A DNA stretch of 45,323 nt from DASXTW01 sp046726275 (GTDB lineage Bacteria; Actinomycetota; UBA4738), in the NCBI GenBank assembly GCA_046726275.1, contig JBKPAF010000022.1, positions 1-45,323 on the forward strand. The letters run 5' to 3'. Positions 15,326 to 25,912 of this stretch are shown here, piece by piece. A program made the translations under genes and the position numbers. The first letter of the stretch is position 1; the number at the start of each line of letters is the position of its first letter. The notes under the pieces were generated by a model. It was not told the DNA's origin, ran no database searches, and saw only the letters and a list, made by a program, of their open reading frames with translations.

Positions 15326-15988
15326 ATGTCGAGACCTAACGAGGGTCCGCGCGTCACTGATCGCTCGTCAGACGAAGGCAGGGTCCCGAGCCCCGACGCG
15401 CACGTACCACCGCCTCCTCCAGCGATCGACCTTACGACGCCACTGAAGCCCGACCGGCTCGTGCCTTGGATTCCCTTGGCGGCCCTGGGCCTCGCCATTC
15501 TTGCCAGCGTTACTTGGGTTCTGGTGTCCTCCGACCCCTCGACCATCCACTTCCCCGACACCATTGAGGAACGGCAGAGGATGCATTCTCCAGCGTTCCA
15601 GGACCTTGCCGAGGGTCTGACGATGGCAGTTCCTGTCGATTCGCTCCGTCCAGCGGTGGCGGTCTACGGCACAGGGGAGCAACCGTCATTCATGGTCCTG
15701 GCGTACGTCGACTCTCCCACTGTTGAGGAATACGAGACCTTCTGGGAGAACATGTCGGGACGGCTTAAGGGATCCGGCCAGGGTTCATTGAAGGTTGATT
15801 CTCTGACAAGGGCCGTGTACGGATCGACGACCTACGAGTGCGCGCCGTACATCATTGGAAGCCTGGGGACGGGTTCACTCTGCGCCTGGAACGATGGACG
15901 CACGCTTGGACTCGTGGAAGCGTTCGATCCTTCCCTCCCTACGGGCCTTTTGCTAACACGGGAGGTCCGCGAAGCGGGGACCGGATGA
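15326..15988 (+). CDS. Membrane-anchored protein of unknown function
   Basis: A 220-residue protein starts at ATG 15326 after a strong GGAGGAGGGGG site. A Pro-rich cytoplasmic tail (VPPPPPAIDL) is followed by one membrane helix at about residues 44-66. The rest, about 150 residues, would be outside, with VAVYGTGEQPSFMVLAYVD and a pair of Cys (YECAPYI and GSLCAWNDG) that could form a disulfide. I recognise no family. It is divergent from the MerB-like gene (77 bases between the starts) and convergent with gyrA, 6 bases away. Confidence 0.7.
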   Translation: MSRPNEGPRVTDRSSDEGRVPSPDAHVPPPPPAIDLTTPLKPDRLVPWIPLAALGLAILASVTWVLVSSDPSTIHFPDTIEERQRMHSPAFQDLAEGLTMAVPVDSLRPAVAVYGTGEQPSFMVLAYVDSPTVEEYETFWENMSGRLKGSGQGSLKVDSLTRAVYGSTTYECAPYIIGSLGTGSLCAWNDGRTLGLVEAFDPSLPTGLLLTREVREAGTG

Positions 15989-15994
15989 CCCGCG

Positions 15995-18433
<2,439 letters not shown>

Positions 18434-18449
18434 CTACTCCCCCACCGCC

Positions 18450-20369
18450 TCACGCATCGATGAAGGCATCCTTCGCGTTGTTCTGGATGAACTCCCGGCG
18501 CGCCTCGACGTCTTCGCCCATGAGGATGCTGAACATCCGGTCCGCCGCGGCCGCGTCTTCCAGGGTGATCTGCTTCAGGACCCTGGACTCCGGATTCATG
18601 GCGGATTCCCAGAGCTGGTCGGCTTCCATCTCGGCCAGGCCCTTGAACCGCTGGATGTCCATCTTCTTCTGGCCGTTCCCCTTGCGCAGCTCGTCCAGGC
18701 CCTTGTCATCGTGGACGTAGACGTACTTGCCATCCATCTTCACCCGGTACAGCGGTGGCTGGGCCACGTACACCTTCCCGGCATCGATCAAATGCTGCAT
18801 GTGCCGGAAGAAGAACGTCAGGAGCAGCGTCCGGATGTGCGCGCCGTCGACGTCTGCGTCGGCCAGTATGGCGATCTTGCCGTACCGGGCCTTCGACAGA
18901 TCGAACTCGTCCCCGATGCCGGTGCCGATGGCGCTGATCAACGCCTGGATCTCCAGGTTCTCCAGGATCTTATGCAGTCGCGCCTTCTCGACGTTGAGGA
19001 TCTTCCCTCGGATGGGGAGGATGGCCTGATACGACCGCTCCCTGGCCTGCTTCGCCGAGCCACCGGCCGAGTCTCCCTCCACGATGAAAATCTCGCAGAC
19101 CTCCGGGTCGGTCAGCTGGCAGTCCGCAAGCTTGCCCGGCAGTGTGGTCGAGTCGAGCAGCCCCTTGCGGCGGGTCAGGTCCCGGGCCTGCCGCGCGGCC
19201 ATGCGGGCCTTTGCGGCCTGGAGGCACTTGGCCACGATGCGCTTCGCCTCGCCCGGGTGCTCCTCGAGCCACGTCATCAAGTGAGCGTTGACCGACGTCT
19301 CCACGAAGGACCGCATCTCGGTGTTGCCGAGCTTGGTCTTCGTCTGGCCCTCGAATTGCGGCTCGCGGAGCTTCACGGCCACGATCGCGATCAAGCCCTC
19401 TCGGATGTCCTCGCCGATGAGGTTCTCTTCCTTCTCCTTGAGCAGGCCCTTAGTCCGGGCGTATCGGTTGACCACGTTGGAGAGGGCCTTCTTGAACCCC
19501 TCCTCATGCATCCCGCCTTCGTGAGTGTTAATAGTATTAGCAAAAGTGTGGATGGACTCGGCATAGCCGGCGTTCCATTGCATGGCCACTTCCACTTCGC
19601 TGGACTCGCGCTCTTCGACGAAGTGAACGATGCGCGGATGCAGTATCTCCCTGCCCTTGGACAGGTGCTTGACGAAATCAGCCAGGCCGCCGGAGGCCTT
19701 GAACAAGGCCTTGACCGGAGGGTCCTCCCGCTCGTCCCACAGAGCGATCTCCACACCCCTGGTCAGGAAGGCGAGCTCGTGCATCCGCTCCGCCAGGACG
19801 TCTCGCTTGAACTGGGTCTCCTCGAAGATCTCGGAGTCGGGCCAGAAGGTGATGATCGTCCCGGTCTTGGTGCTCTGCTTGATCTTCTTCGGCTTGGCCA
19901 CGGGCTGGCCTCGGTTGAACTCTTGCTGCCACACCGAGCCGTCCCGGGCCACCTCCACCACAAGGCGGCTGGCCAGGGCGTTTACGACGGAAACGCCCAC
20001 GCCGTGAAGGCCACCCGACACCGCGTAGGACTTCCCGTCGAACTTCCCGCCGGCGTGCAACGTGGTCAGGACGACCTCGACGGCCGGCCTGCGGTCCTTG
20101 GCTCCAGGGATGGGCTTGACCGGGATCCCGCGCCCGTTGTCGACCACGCGACAGCCCCCGTCGGCGAGCAACTGGACCAGGATCTTGGTGCAATGGCCGG
20201 CCAACGCCTCGTCGATCGAGTTGTCGACGACCTCGTACACGAGGTGATGGAGGCCTCTGGGACCGGTGGTCCCGATGTACATTCCGGGCCTTCGGCGAAC
20301 CGCCTCCAGGCCCTCCAGAATGGTGATGTCGGCAGAGGTGTAGCTAGATCCAGAGGGCTTCGTCGCCAC
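18450..20369 (-). CDS. gyrB: DNA gyrase subunit B
   Basis: The GHKL ATPase domain shows EVVDNSIDEALAG, DNGRGIPV and GGLHGVGVSVVNAL. The Toprim domain shows EIFIVEGDSAGGSA and the acidic DADVDGAHIRTLLL, and the C-terminal QRFKGLAEM block is typical. It is the ATP-driven partner of GyrA. I chose GTG 20369 because GGAGG is 8 bases upstream; it gives 639 residues starting VATKPSGSSYTSADI. GTG 20411 would add 14 residues but has no ribosome binding site. The promoter is the TATAAT at 20454-20459. Confidence 0.96.
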   Translation of the reverse strand: MATKPSGSSYTSADITILEGLEAVRRRPGMYIGTTGPRGLHHLVYEVVDNSIDEALAGHCTKILVQLLADGGCRVVDNGRGIPVKPIPGAKDRRPAVEVVLTTLHAGGKFDGKSYAVSGGLHGVGVSVVNALASRLVVEVARDGSVWQQEFNRGQPVAKPKKIKQSTKTGTIITFWPDSEIFEETQFKRDVLAERMHELAFLTRGVEIALWDEREDPPVKALFKASGGLADFVKHLSKGREILHPRIVHFVEERESSEVEVAMQWNAGYAESIHTFANTINTHEGGMHEEGFKKALSNVVNRYARTKGLLKEKEENLIGEDIREGLIAIVAVKLREPQFEGQTKTKLGNTEMRSFVETSVNAHLMTWLEEHPGEAKRIVAKCLQAAKARMAARQARDLTRRKGLLDSTTLPGKLADCQLTDPEVCEIFIVEGDSAGGSAKQARERSYQAILPIRGKILNVEKARLHKILENLEIQALISAIGTGIGDEFDLSKARYGKIAILADADVDGAHIRTLLLTFFFRHMQHLIDAGKVYVAQPPLYRVKMDGKYVYVHDDKGLDELRKGNGQKKMDIQRFKGLAEMEADQLWESAMNPESRVLKQITLEDAAAADRMFSILMGEDVEARREFIQNNAKDAFIDA

Positions 20370-20453
20370 GTACCAAACCTCCACGGCACCCAACGGGCGC
20401 CGCTCGCTCACGCGGGAGAGGAACGTCTAATCGGGGGGATTCCGACACGCGCA

Positions 20454-20459
20454 ATTATA
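20454..20459 (-). promoter_or_regulatory. gyrB promoter, extended -10 (TGGTATAAT)
   Basis: A perfect TATAAT preceded by TG one base away stands out in a GC-rich context. It predicts a start near 20447 and a leader of about 80 nt to GTG 20369. No clear -35 is seen, as expected for extended -10 promoters. The A+T-rich region allows gyrB and gyrA to be expressed apart from the upstream dnaN-recF-dciA genes. Confidence 0.7.
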
Positions 20460-20494
20460 CCATGGAAAATGCCATCCCCGGGACCAGTTGAAGC

Positions 20495-20523
20495 ACCGGT
20501 CTTTAGGTCATTCGAGGACCGGT
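20495..20523 (-). repeat. Inverted repeat across the dciA stop codon
   Basis: ACCGGTC and GACCGGT (7 bp) flank 15 bases that include the dciA stop codon, about 40 bases before the gyrB -10. It could act as a terminator or a protein-binding site. There is no T-tract. Confidence 0.35.
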
Positions 20524-20892
20524 CTCCAGGATGACTCGGACCTCGAGCACAGGGGACCTATCCCCGTCCGCGGCGGCCCTCTGCGCCCCGATGTGGAGGC
20601 CTTGCCCCTCCCGAAGGAGGCGGTTCGCCGACTCGCGGATCTCCGTGGCGAGGAACTTGATCTGGGCCGCCCACGCCGAAGAGGACGCCTTGATGAGGAG
20701 GACCCCGCCCTCGAGGGCGGCCGGGCTCGACTCAGCGGCCAGTCGCTCCCCCACCACGTACTCCCACTGCTTCCCCAGCTTCCCGAGAAGGAGACCCGCC
20801 GCCAGGCGCCGCTCTCCGCCAAGCACGTCTAGCACCGCCCCCAGTTGTTGAGGCTCTTCGGAGCGGCCGGGGCTCTTCTTACCCGGGGACAA
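20503..20892 (-). CDS. dciA: DciA-type DUF721 protein, helicase loader
   Basis: A 129-residue DUF721 protein: LGAVLDVLGGERRLAAGLLLGKLGKQWEYVVGERLAAESSPAAL, then GGVLLIKASSSAWAAQIKFLATEI, the KH-like core of the family. DciA is the ancestral loader of the DnaB helicase and occupies this recF-gyrB position in actinobacteria (Rv0004). The TTG start at 20892 has AAGGAGG upstream and overlaps the recF end by 14 bases. Confidence 0.9.
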   Translation of the reverse strand: MSPGKKSPGRSEEPQQLGAVLDVLGGERRLAAGLLLGKLGKQWEYVVGERLAAESSPAALEGGVLLIKASSSAWAAQIKFLATEIRESANRLLREGQGLHIGAQRAAADGDRSPVLEVRVILETGPRMT

Positions 20893-21964
20893 TGCCCCCC
20901 TCCTTCGCGAGCCAGATCGTGGCGCCGGCGGGGACGTGCGACTCGTCGGGCACTGCCATCAGGACCTGCCCCCGTCCGGCGAGGGATCCTGCCAGGCGGT
21001 CCCTCCGTTCGGGGTCCAGACCTGAGAACGGATCGTCCAGGAGCAGGATGGGGGCTTCGCTCATCTCCTCGGCCACGGCGCCGGCGAGGGCAAGCCGCAG
21101 GCAGATGGCTGCGGCCCAGGCCTCGCCATGAGAGGCGAATCCGCGGGCGACCAGTCCCTGCACGGAAAGGGCCAACTCGTCGCGGTGAGGTCCGACCAAC
21201 GTGGTGCGCCGCTGCAGCTCGTCGGCGCGCCGCTCGCCCAGCCGGGCAGCGAAGGCCTCCTCCAACGGATCGCCCTGGACCGACGGAGCGTACTCGACCA
21301 CCAACGTGCCTTCCTCCGAGCCGGCCACGGTAGCGAACTCACGCGCCGCTCGGTATCGGACCGGCCCGACGGCACTTCCCCGCAGCTCGGTCAGCGCCGA
21401 CCCATGGGCCACGAGCTCGGCGTCCCACGCCTCCAAGCCGTCCGGCTCGCCTGGACCTCCCCAGTCCTTCAGCAGCCGATTCCGCTGCCGGAGGGCCCGC
21501 TCATACGCTCCCGCCACGCCATCCTTGGCAGGCCAGAGCGTCCTGACGGCTTCGTCCATGAACCGGCGTCGCTCGGACGGATCACCCTGGACCACCGAGA
21601 GATCGTCCGGGCCGCTGAACACCGCGCGGACGTCGCGCCGGAGGTCCCGCTTCCGCCTCACCGGCGACCGATTCACCAATACCTTGTTCTGCCCACCGGA
21701 TCTGACCTCGACCTCGATGAGGAACCGCCCACGCGAGGCCTCCACCTGTCCCCGGAGGAAGGCGGACTCGGCCCCCCATCTGACCAGTGGGAGGTCGCTC
21801 GAAACCCGAGGGGAAACCAGCGAGCACAGGTAGCTCACCGCCTCCAGCAGGTTGGTCTTCCCCCGGGCATTTGGCCCGGCCACCGCGATCAGCCCTGGCC
21901 CGAACTCCAGCGCGAGCTCCCGGTGATTGCGGAAGTCACGGACCTCGACCCACTCGACGCGCAC
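20879..21964 (-). CDS. recF: RecF recombination and repair ATPase
   Basis: The 361-residue SMC-like ATPase has Walker A GPNARGKTN, signature region GFASHGEAWAAAICLRLALA, and Walker B PILLLDDPFSGLDPERRDRL. RecF binds gapped DNA and, with RecO and RecR, helps RecA load at stalled forks. The gene follows dnaN by 29 bases and overlaps dciA. Length and domain order are normal. Confidence 0.96.
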   Translation of the reverse strand: MRVEWVEVRDFRNHRELALEFGPGLIAVAGPNARGKTNLLEAVSYLCSLVSPRVSSDLPLVRWGAESAFLRGQVEASRGRFLIEVEVRSGGQNKVLVNRSPVRRKRDLRRDVRAVFSGPDDLSVVQGDPSERRRFMDEAVRTLWPAKDGVAGAYERALRQRNRLLKDWGGPGEPDGLEAWDAELVAHGSALTELRGSAVGPVRYRAAREFATVAGSEEGTLVVEYAPSVQGDPLEEAFAARLGERRADELQRRTTLVGPHRDELALSVQGLVARGFASHGEAWAAAICLRLALAGAVAEEMSEAPILLLDDPFSGLDPERRDRLAGSLAGRGQVLMAVPDESHVPAGATIWLAKEGGIVPG

Positions 21965-21993
21965 GCCTTCAGGCTATCCGACCGCCCGGCGGT

Positions 21994-23094
21994 TCAGCCG
22001 ACGGGGGCGGGCAGCCGGACCGGCATCACCAGGTACAGGAACGCGTCGCCCTCTCCCCGGAGGACGGCCGGCTTGAGACCGTCCCGCACCTCGATCTCGA
22101 CCTGGTCGCCCGTCACGCCTGTGAGGCCGTCCACGAGATAGTTCGGGTTGAAGGCCGCGGTGAGGTCCTCGCCCTCGTACTTGGCCTCGACCACCTCGAC
22201 CGCCCCTCCGAGATCCGGCGAAGAGGACGACAGGCGCACTCCGAGCGCGTTGAACTCCATCTTGACTGGGGAGCTCTCCCTCGCCATCAGCCCCACCCGG
22301 CGAACGGCGTCCAGCAGTTGCTGGCGCCCGGCGATCAATCGGTTCTCGTATCGCTCCGGGAGGAGCTGCCGGTAGTTGGGAAACTCGCCCTCGATCAGCC
22401 GGGAGGTCAACGTGAGCGATCCCGTCTTGAACCCGACCTGGCTGGGGTCGACGAAAAGCTCGACCTGGCCTTTCTCGTCGGCGGCCGCCGCACGCCCAGC
22501 CTCCGTCAAGGCTCGCTCGGGCACCAGGGCCTTCCCCTCGCCCCCCGCCGTGGCCGGCAGCTCCCGGACCGCCAGCCGGTACGAGTCGGTCGCGGCCATG
22601 GTCAGCCCTTCGCGACTGATCTCGAAGAGAACCCCGGTGAGGATCGGGCGCGCCTCGTCCCTGGAAGCGGCCCGCGTGACCTGGCCGACGCCCTCGGCAA
22701 ACTCGAGGGCACTCACCGTGACCCTGGTCCCTCCAGGTTCTTGGAGCGCCGGGAAGTCCTCTGCCGGCAGGCAACGCACAGTTCCCTCGTAATTGCTGCA
22801 CGTGATGCGGGCCTGCCCACCCTCGGCCTCTACGTCCACCGGCGCCTGGTCGAAGCTCTTCACCATCTCGGCCAGCAGGCGCGCTGGGATCAGCGCGATC
22901 CCCTCGCTCTGCACGTGAGCCGGGACCTCGAGCCTCGCGGACACCTCGAGGTCCGTGGTGGCCAACTGGAGCCGGTCCCCCGAGGCGTTGATCAGAACCC
23001 CGGTCAATGCGGGGATCCCCGGGCGGGACGACACCGCTCGCTGCACGGTCTGGAGGGCTTCTGAGAACGCGTCGCGGTCGCACCTGAACTTCAC
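21994..23094 (-). CDS. dnaN: DNA polymerase III beta clamp
   Basis: The 366-residue sliding clamp shows the family blocks LTGVLINAS...LATTDLEVSA, the middle-domain ATDSYRLAVRE and FPNYRQLLPE, and a C-terminal end YLVMPVRLPAPVG. The ring tethers the replicative polymerase to DNA. It starts at ATG 23094 (MKFRCDRDAF) with GGAGGAGG upstream. The intergenic stretch 23095-23317 toward dnaA is described separately. Confidence 0.97.
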   Translation of the reverse strand: MKFRCDRDAFSEALQTVQRAVSSRPGIPALTGVLINASGDRLQLATTDLEVSARLEVPAHVQSEGIALIPARLLAEMVKSFDQAPVDVEAEGGQARITCSNYEGTVRCLPAEDFPALQEPGGTRVTVSALEFAEGVGQVTRAASRDEARPILTGVLFEISREGLTMAATDSYRLAVRELPATAGGEGKALVPERALTEAGRAAAADEKGQVELFVDPSQVGFKTGSLTLTSRLIEGEFPNYRQLLPERYENRLIAGRQQLLDAVRRVGLMARESSPVKMEFNALGVRLSSSSPDLGGAVEVVEAKYEGEDLTAAFNPNYLVDGLTGVTGDQVEIEVRDGLKPAVLRGEGDAFLYLVMPVRLPAPVG

Positions 23095-23317
23095 GGCCTC
23101 CTCCTGTTTCCTCTTCTACCTTGGAGAGATGTTTCTAAACCAGTAGCAGTAGTGCATGTGGAGTTGGGGAGAATCGCCATTCCGGCAGCGTAGCGGGTAG
23201 GTATGACATCCGGGAGCTGTGGAGATCGGCGGCCCGCAGCGCTGTCGTCAGCCTTGAGCGCCGAGGGCGGATCACCTTTCCAACCCGTTTTCCCCCACAT
23301 GTGCATGAGGTTGTGCA
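23095..23317. other. dnaA-dnaN intergenic region, possible origin segment
   Basis: These 223 bases are richer in A+T than the flanks, particularly near 23105-23155. They hold only weak DnaA-box matches: TGTGGAGTT near 23157 and TGTGGAGAT near 23218, in the orientation where the consensus would read TGTGGATAA. No tight box cluster is visible. In many actinobacteria oriC lies here, so it stays a candidate. Confidence 0.35.
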
Positions 23318-24787
23318 TCACGCACCCCGGCTCCGAGCTCGGATCTTCTTGGTGAGCTCCTGGACCTGTTTGTACGTGCTTCCTCGGGCGGGCATCAGCC
23401 CTTCGATCTTCTTGATCCCGTGGAGGACGGTCGTATGGTCCCGCTCGAAGTGCTCTCCGATCTTGATGAGGGAGAGCCCTGTGAGCTCGCGGAGGAGATA
23501 CATGGCCACGTGCCGGGCGGTCGTGAGCGGTCGGGAGCGGCTCTTGGAGACCAGGTCGCCCGGGCCGAGACCGAAGTAGGCGGCCGTTTCCTCGAGGATG
23601 GTGTCGGGCCGGATCTCCTGGCCTGATTCGGGGATCAGGTCCTCCAGGGCCCGCTCGGCCAGAGCGAGGTCGGCCGGCTGGCGGGAGAGGGAAGCGAACG
23701 CTGCCACGCGGAGGAGCGCCCCCTCAAGCTCTCGGATGTTGTTCTCGAACTTGGACGCGATGAAATGCTGGACGTCGTCGGGAACGTCGAGATGGTCCCG
23801 CTGGGCCTTGATCTGCACGATGGCGATGCGAGTCTCGAGGTCCGGTGGCTGGACGTCCACCACAAGCCCTGAGCGGAATCGGCTACGCAGTCTCTCTTCG
23901 ATGCCGCCCAGCTCCTGGGGAGGCCGGTCGCTGGCGATGACGATCTGTCGCTCGTGCTGGTGCAGGTGATTGAACGTGTGGAAGAACTCGGTCTGGGTCT
24001 CTTCGGCCCGAGCGAGGAACTGGACGTCGTCGAGCAGGAGGACGTCCACGTCCCGATACTCCCGCTGAAAGATGTATCCGCGTCGCTCCCGTACGGCCTT
24101 GATGAACTCGGTCATGAAAGTCTCGGAGGTCACGTAGCGGACGCGGGTTCGCGGGGAGAGGGTCCACATGTGGTTGGCGATGGCGAAGAGCAGGTGCGTC
24201 TTGCCGAGGCCGACCCCTCCATACACGAAGACGGGGTTGTAGGCCTTGGATGGCGGGGCTTCGGCAACCGCCAGGGCGGCCGCGTGGGCGAACTTGTTGC
24301 TGGGGCCGGCGATGAACGTGTCGAAGGTGTAGCGGTCCGGGAAGGGGGAGTGATGCCCGAGGGCTTCGTCGAAGGTGGCCTGGTCGGCGTCCATGTCTCC
24401 GGTGCGCGGCCGCCGTCCTCGGGGAGATCTACTCTCGCCCGAGCCCTCGGTTGCCGGCTCTCCCTCGTCGGCCTCAGCGGGAGACTTCTGGGCTCGCTTG
24501 GGCCGCTCCAGCTTCAGCCGGACCTTGATGGCTCGCCCAAGGGCCTCCTGCGCGGAACGGGTGATCAGGTCCATGTGGTGGGCTGCGAGCCAGTTCTTCA
24601 CGTAGGCGCTGGGGACGATCAGTTCAAGGACGTCCCCCTTGAGGTGACCCGGTGTGAGGTCGGCGAACCACAGGTTGAATGCAGCCTCCGGGAGGTCTCG
24701 CCGCGCGCGCTCCATGATGGCTGCCCAAGCAGCCCGGGATGCGTCCACGGGTGCCTGAACCGATCGTTCGGCAAGGGGGGATGTCAT
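23318..24787 (-). CDS. dnaA: Chromosomal replication initiator DnaA
   Basis: The 489-residue protein has all four domains: domain I (residues 18-95, WAAIMERARRDLPEAAFNLWF), a charged linker (about 96-145), the AAA+ ATPase with Walker A GGVGLGKTHLL (from residue 190) and Walker B LLLDDVQF, and the DNA-binding domain with the signature DHTTVLHGIKKIE. It opens the origin by binding DnaA boxes. A perfect DnaA box touches the start codon, so self-regulation is likely. No good ribosome binding site is present before ATG 24787. Confidence 0.97.
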   Translation of the reverse strand: MTSPLAERSVQAPVDASRAAWAAIMERARRDLPEAAFNLWFADLTPGHLKGDVLELIVPSAYVKNWLAAHHMDLITRSAQEALGRAIKVRLKLERPKRAQKSPAEADEGEPATEGSGESRSPRGRRPRTGDMDADQATFDEALGHHSPFPDRYTFDTFIAGPSNKFAHAAALAVAEAPPSKAYNPVFVYGGVGLGKTHLLFAIANHMWTLSPRTRVRYVTSETFMTEFIKAVRERRGYIFQREYRDVDVLLLDDVQFLARAEETQTEFFHTFNHLHQHERQIVIASDRPPQELGGIEERLRSRFRSGLVVDVQPPDLETRIAIVQIKAQRDHLDVPDDVQHFIASKFENNIRELEGALLRVAAFASLSRQPADLALAERALEDLIPESGQEIRPDTILEETAAYFGLGPGDLVSKSRSRPLTTARHVAMYLLRELTGLSLIKIGEHFERDHTTVLHGIKKIEGLMPARGSTYKQVQELTKKIRARSRGA

Positions 24788-24820
24788 TTATCCACAGGCA
24801 CTTTCCACAGGTGTGGGAAA
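24788..24820. promoter_or_regulatory. DnaA-box cluster next to the dnaA start
   Basis: A consensus TTATCCACA lies at 24788-24796. CTTTCCACA follows at 24801-24809, and on the other strand a TTTCCCACA-type box at about 24812-24820. Three boxes within 33 bases suggest DnaA autoregulation or the edge of oriC in the dnaA-rpmH interval (24788-25062). Confidence 0.7.
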
Positions 24821-24875
24821 CAGCAGTCCCAGCTTCGAGAGGAAGGGGGCAGGGTCCCCGGTCGGAGCGCGGCGA

Positions 24876-24881
24876 AGTATA
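24876..24881 (-). promoter_or_regulatory. dnaA promoter -10 (TATACT)
   Basis: GCTATACT reads toward dnaA and predicts a start near 24869, about 80 nt before the ATG. TTGGCG lies 19 bases upstream as a possible -35. The DnaA boxes at 24788-24820 lie downstream of it, inside the leader. Confidence 0.55.
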
Positions 24882-24992
24882 GCGCCGGCGTCTGTGACTC
24901 CGCCAAGGAGAATAGGGGTCTTGGCGACCTTTTTCGGACGATTTCGCGCGCGCCGTGGCCGGGACGCAGAGGGGATCGGACTGCCGGGCCGC

Positions 24993-24998
24993 TATACT
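24993..24998 (+). promoter_or_regulatory. rpmH promoter -10 (TATACT)
   Basis: The same GCTATACT octamer as the dnaA promoter, reading toward rpmH and located 65 bases before its TTG start. No clear -35 is visible. Confidence 0.5.
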
Positions 24999-25062
24999 CG
25001 GCCGGTCGGTCGAAAGCGTCTCGGTCGGCCGATGCTTCGCTCATCGACCTCGAGGGACACCG

Positions 25063-25197
25063 TTGAAGCGCACCTATCAACCGAACAACCGGAAGAGGAA
25101 GAAGACCCACGGGTTCCGTATCCGCATGAGGACCCGGGGCGGCCGGCGCATCCTCGCTCGGCGTCGGACGAAAGGCAGGTCTACCCTCTCGGCGTAG
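25063..25197 (+). CDS. rpmH: Ribosomal protein bL34
   Basis: The 44-residue protein (KRTYQPNNRKRKKTHGFRIR, then GGRRILARRRTKGRSTLSA) is a full-length bL34, a basic protein of the large ribosomal subunit. The TTG start at 25063 has GAGGG 6 bases upstream. It opens the operon rpmH-rnpA-yidD-yidC-jag, with the TATACT promoter at 24993. The RNase P protein frame stays open across the whole gene. Confidence 0.97.
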   Translation: MKRTYQPNNRKRKKTHGFRIRMRTRGGRRILARRRTKGRSTLSA

Positions 25198-25235
25198 TCA
25201 GTCGCCAAGATCCACGTTGGTCCGGAGGCCTCCCG

Positions 25236-25574
25236 CTGACGAGGACCACTGCATCCATCCGCAAGGCATCCGAGCTCGGCATCGTGCGGCGCCGGGGGAA
25301 GCGGTACGAGGAAAGTCGGGTGGTAGTGTACGTCCTACCCTCAGAGGACTGGACGCGGATAGGTTTCGTTTCTTCACGCAACGTCGGGGGCGCCGTCGCG
25401 CGGAACCGTGCTCGCCGTCTGCTCAAAGCGGCTTGGCGCGGACTGGCACCTCGCGTCCGGAGTAACTATGACGTGGTAGCGGTGGCTCGGTCGAAGATCC
25501 AGGGAGCGAACATGCAGGACGTGATGGCCGACATGGAACGAGCGCTGGCCGCCGCGCGAGTCATCGAACCATGA
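25236..25574 (+). CDS. rnpA: Ribonuclease P protein component (probable CTG start)
   Basis: RnpA binds the RNase P RNA and helps mature tRNA 5' ends. The core is clear: SIRKASELGIVRRRGKRYEESRVVVYVLP, then RIGFVSSRNVGGAVARNRARRLLKAAWR, the RNR motif. No ATG, GTG or TTG lies near the expected N-terminus. CTG at 25236 sits 7 bases after GGAGG (25224-25228) and gives 112 residues, the normal size. The frame is also open back across rpmH to ATG 25032, as in Thermus where rpmH is nested in an extended rnpA, so a longer form is possible. It ends in an ATGA overlap with yidD. Confidence 0.9.
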   Translation: MTRTTASIRKASELGIVRRRGKRYEESRVVVYVLPSEDWTRIGFVSSRNVGGAVARNRARRLLKAAWRGLAPRVRSNYDVVAVARSKIQGANMQDVMADMERALAAARVIEP

Positions 25575-25912
25575 TCGTCGCACTGAGGCGGGCGCTCAGG
25601 ATCGCCGGCACGCCGGCGCGGGTCGCCCTCATCGCCCTCATCCGGCTCTACCAGGTGACCCTGAGTGGTCTCCTCGGTGGACGCTGCCGCTTCTATCCGA
25701 GCTGCTCGAGCTATGCCGAGCGGGCGATCGAGAACGTCGGCGCTGTGCGCGGCCTGGGTCTGATTGGTTGGCGTCTCCTGCGATGCTCGCCGCTGTCTCG
25801 GGGAGGGGTCGACCACCCACCGGTGCCCTCCCGGCCCTGGAAAGTTGCCTTGTATGATGGCGCCATACAGCCAGAAGGGCGGCCGGAGCCCCCATCGGAG
25901 GCAGTGGCGTGA
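25571..25912 (+). CDS. yidD: YidD membrane-protein insertion factor
   Basis: This 113-residue protein contains the family signature GGRCRFYPSCSSYAERAIE and GWRLLRCSPLSRGGVDHPP, with the conserved Cys residues. It is a small inner-membrane-associated factor that helps YidC. It overlaps rnpA (ATGA) and yidC (GTGA), as expected for this operon. Confidence 0.93.
   Translation: MIVALRRALRIAGTPARVALIALIRLYQVTLSGLLGGRCRFYPSCSSYAERAIENVGAVRGLGLIGWRLLRCSPLSRGGVDHPPVPSRPWKVALYDGAIQPEGRPEPPSEAVA

Noticed and set aside
23280..23330. Perfect DnaA boxes in the dnaA-dnaN interval
   Set aside because: TTTTCCCCCACA and GTTGTGCAT are only loosely similar to the consensus; too many mismatches to call.
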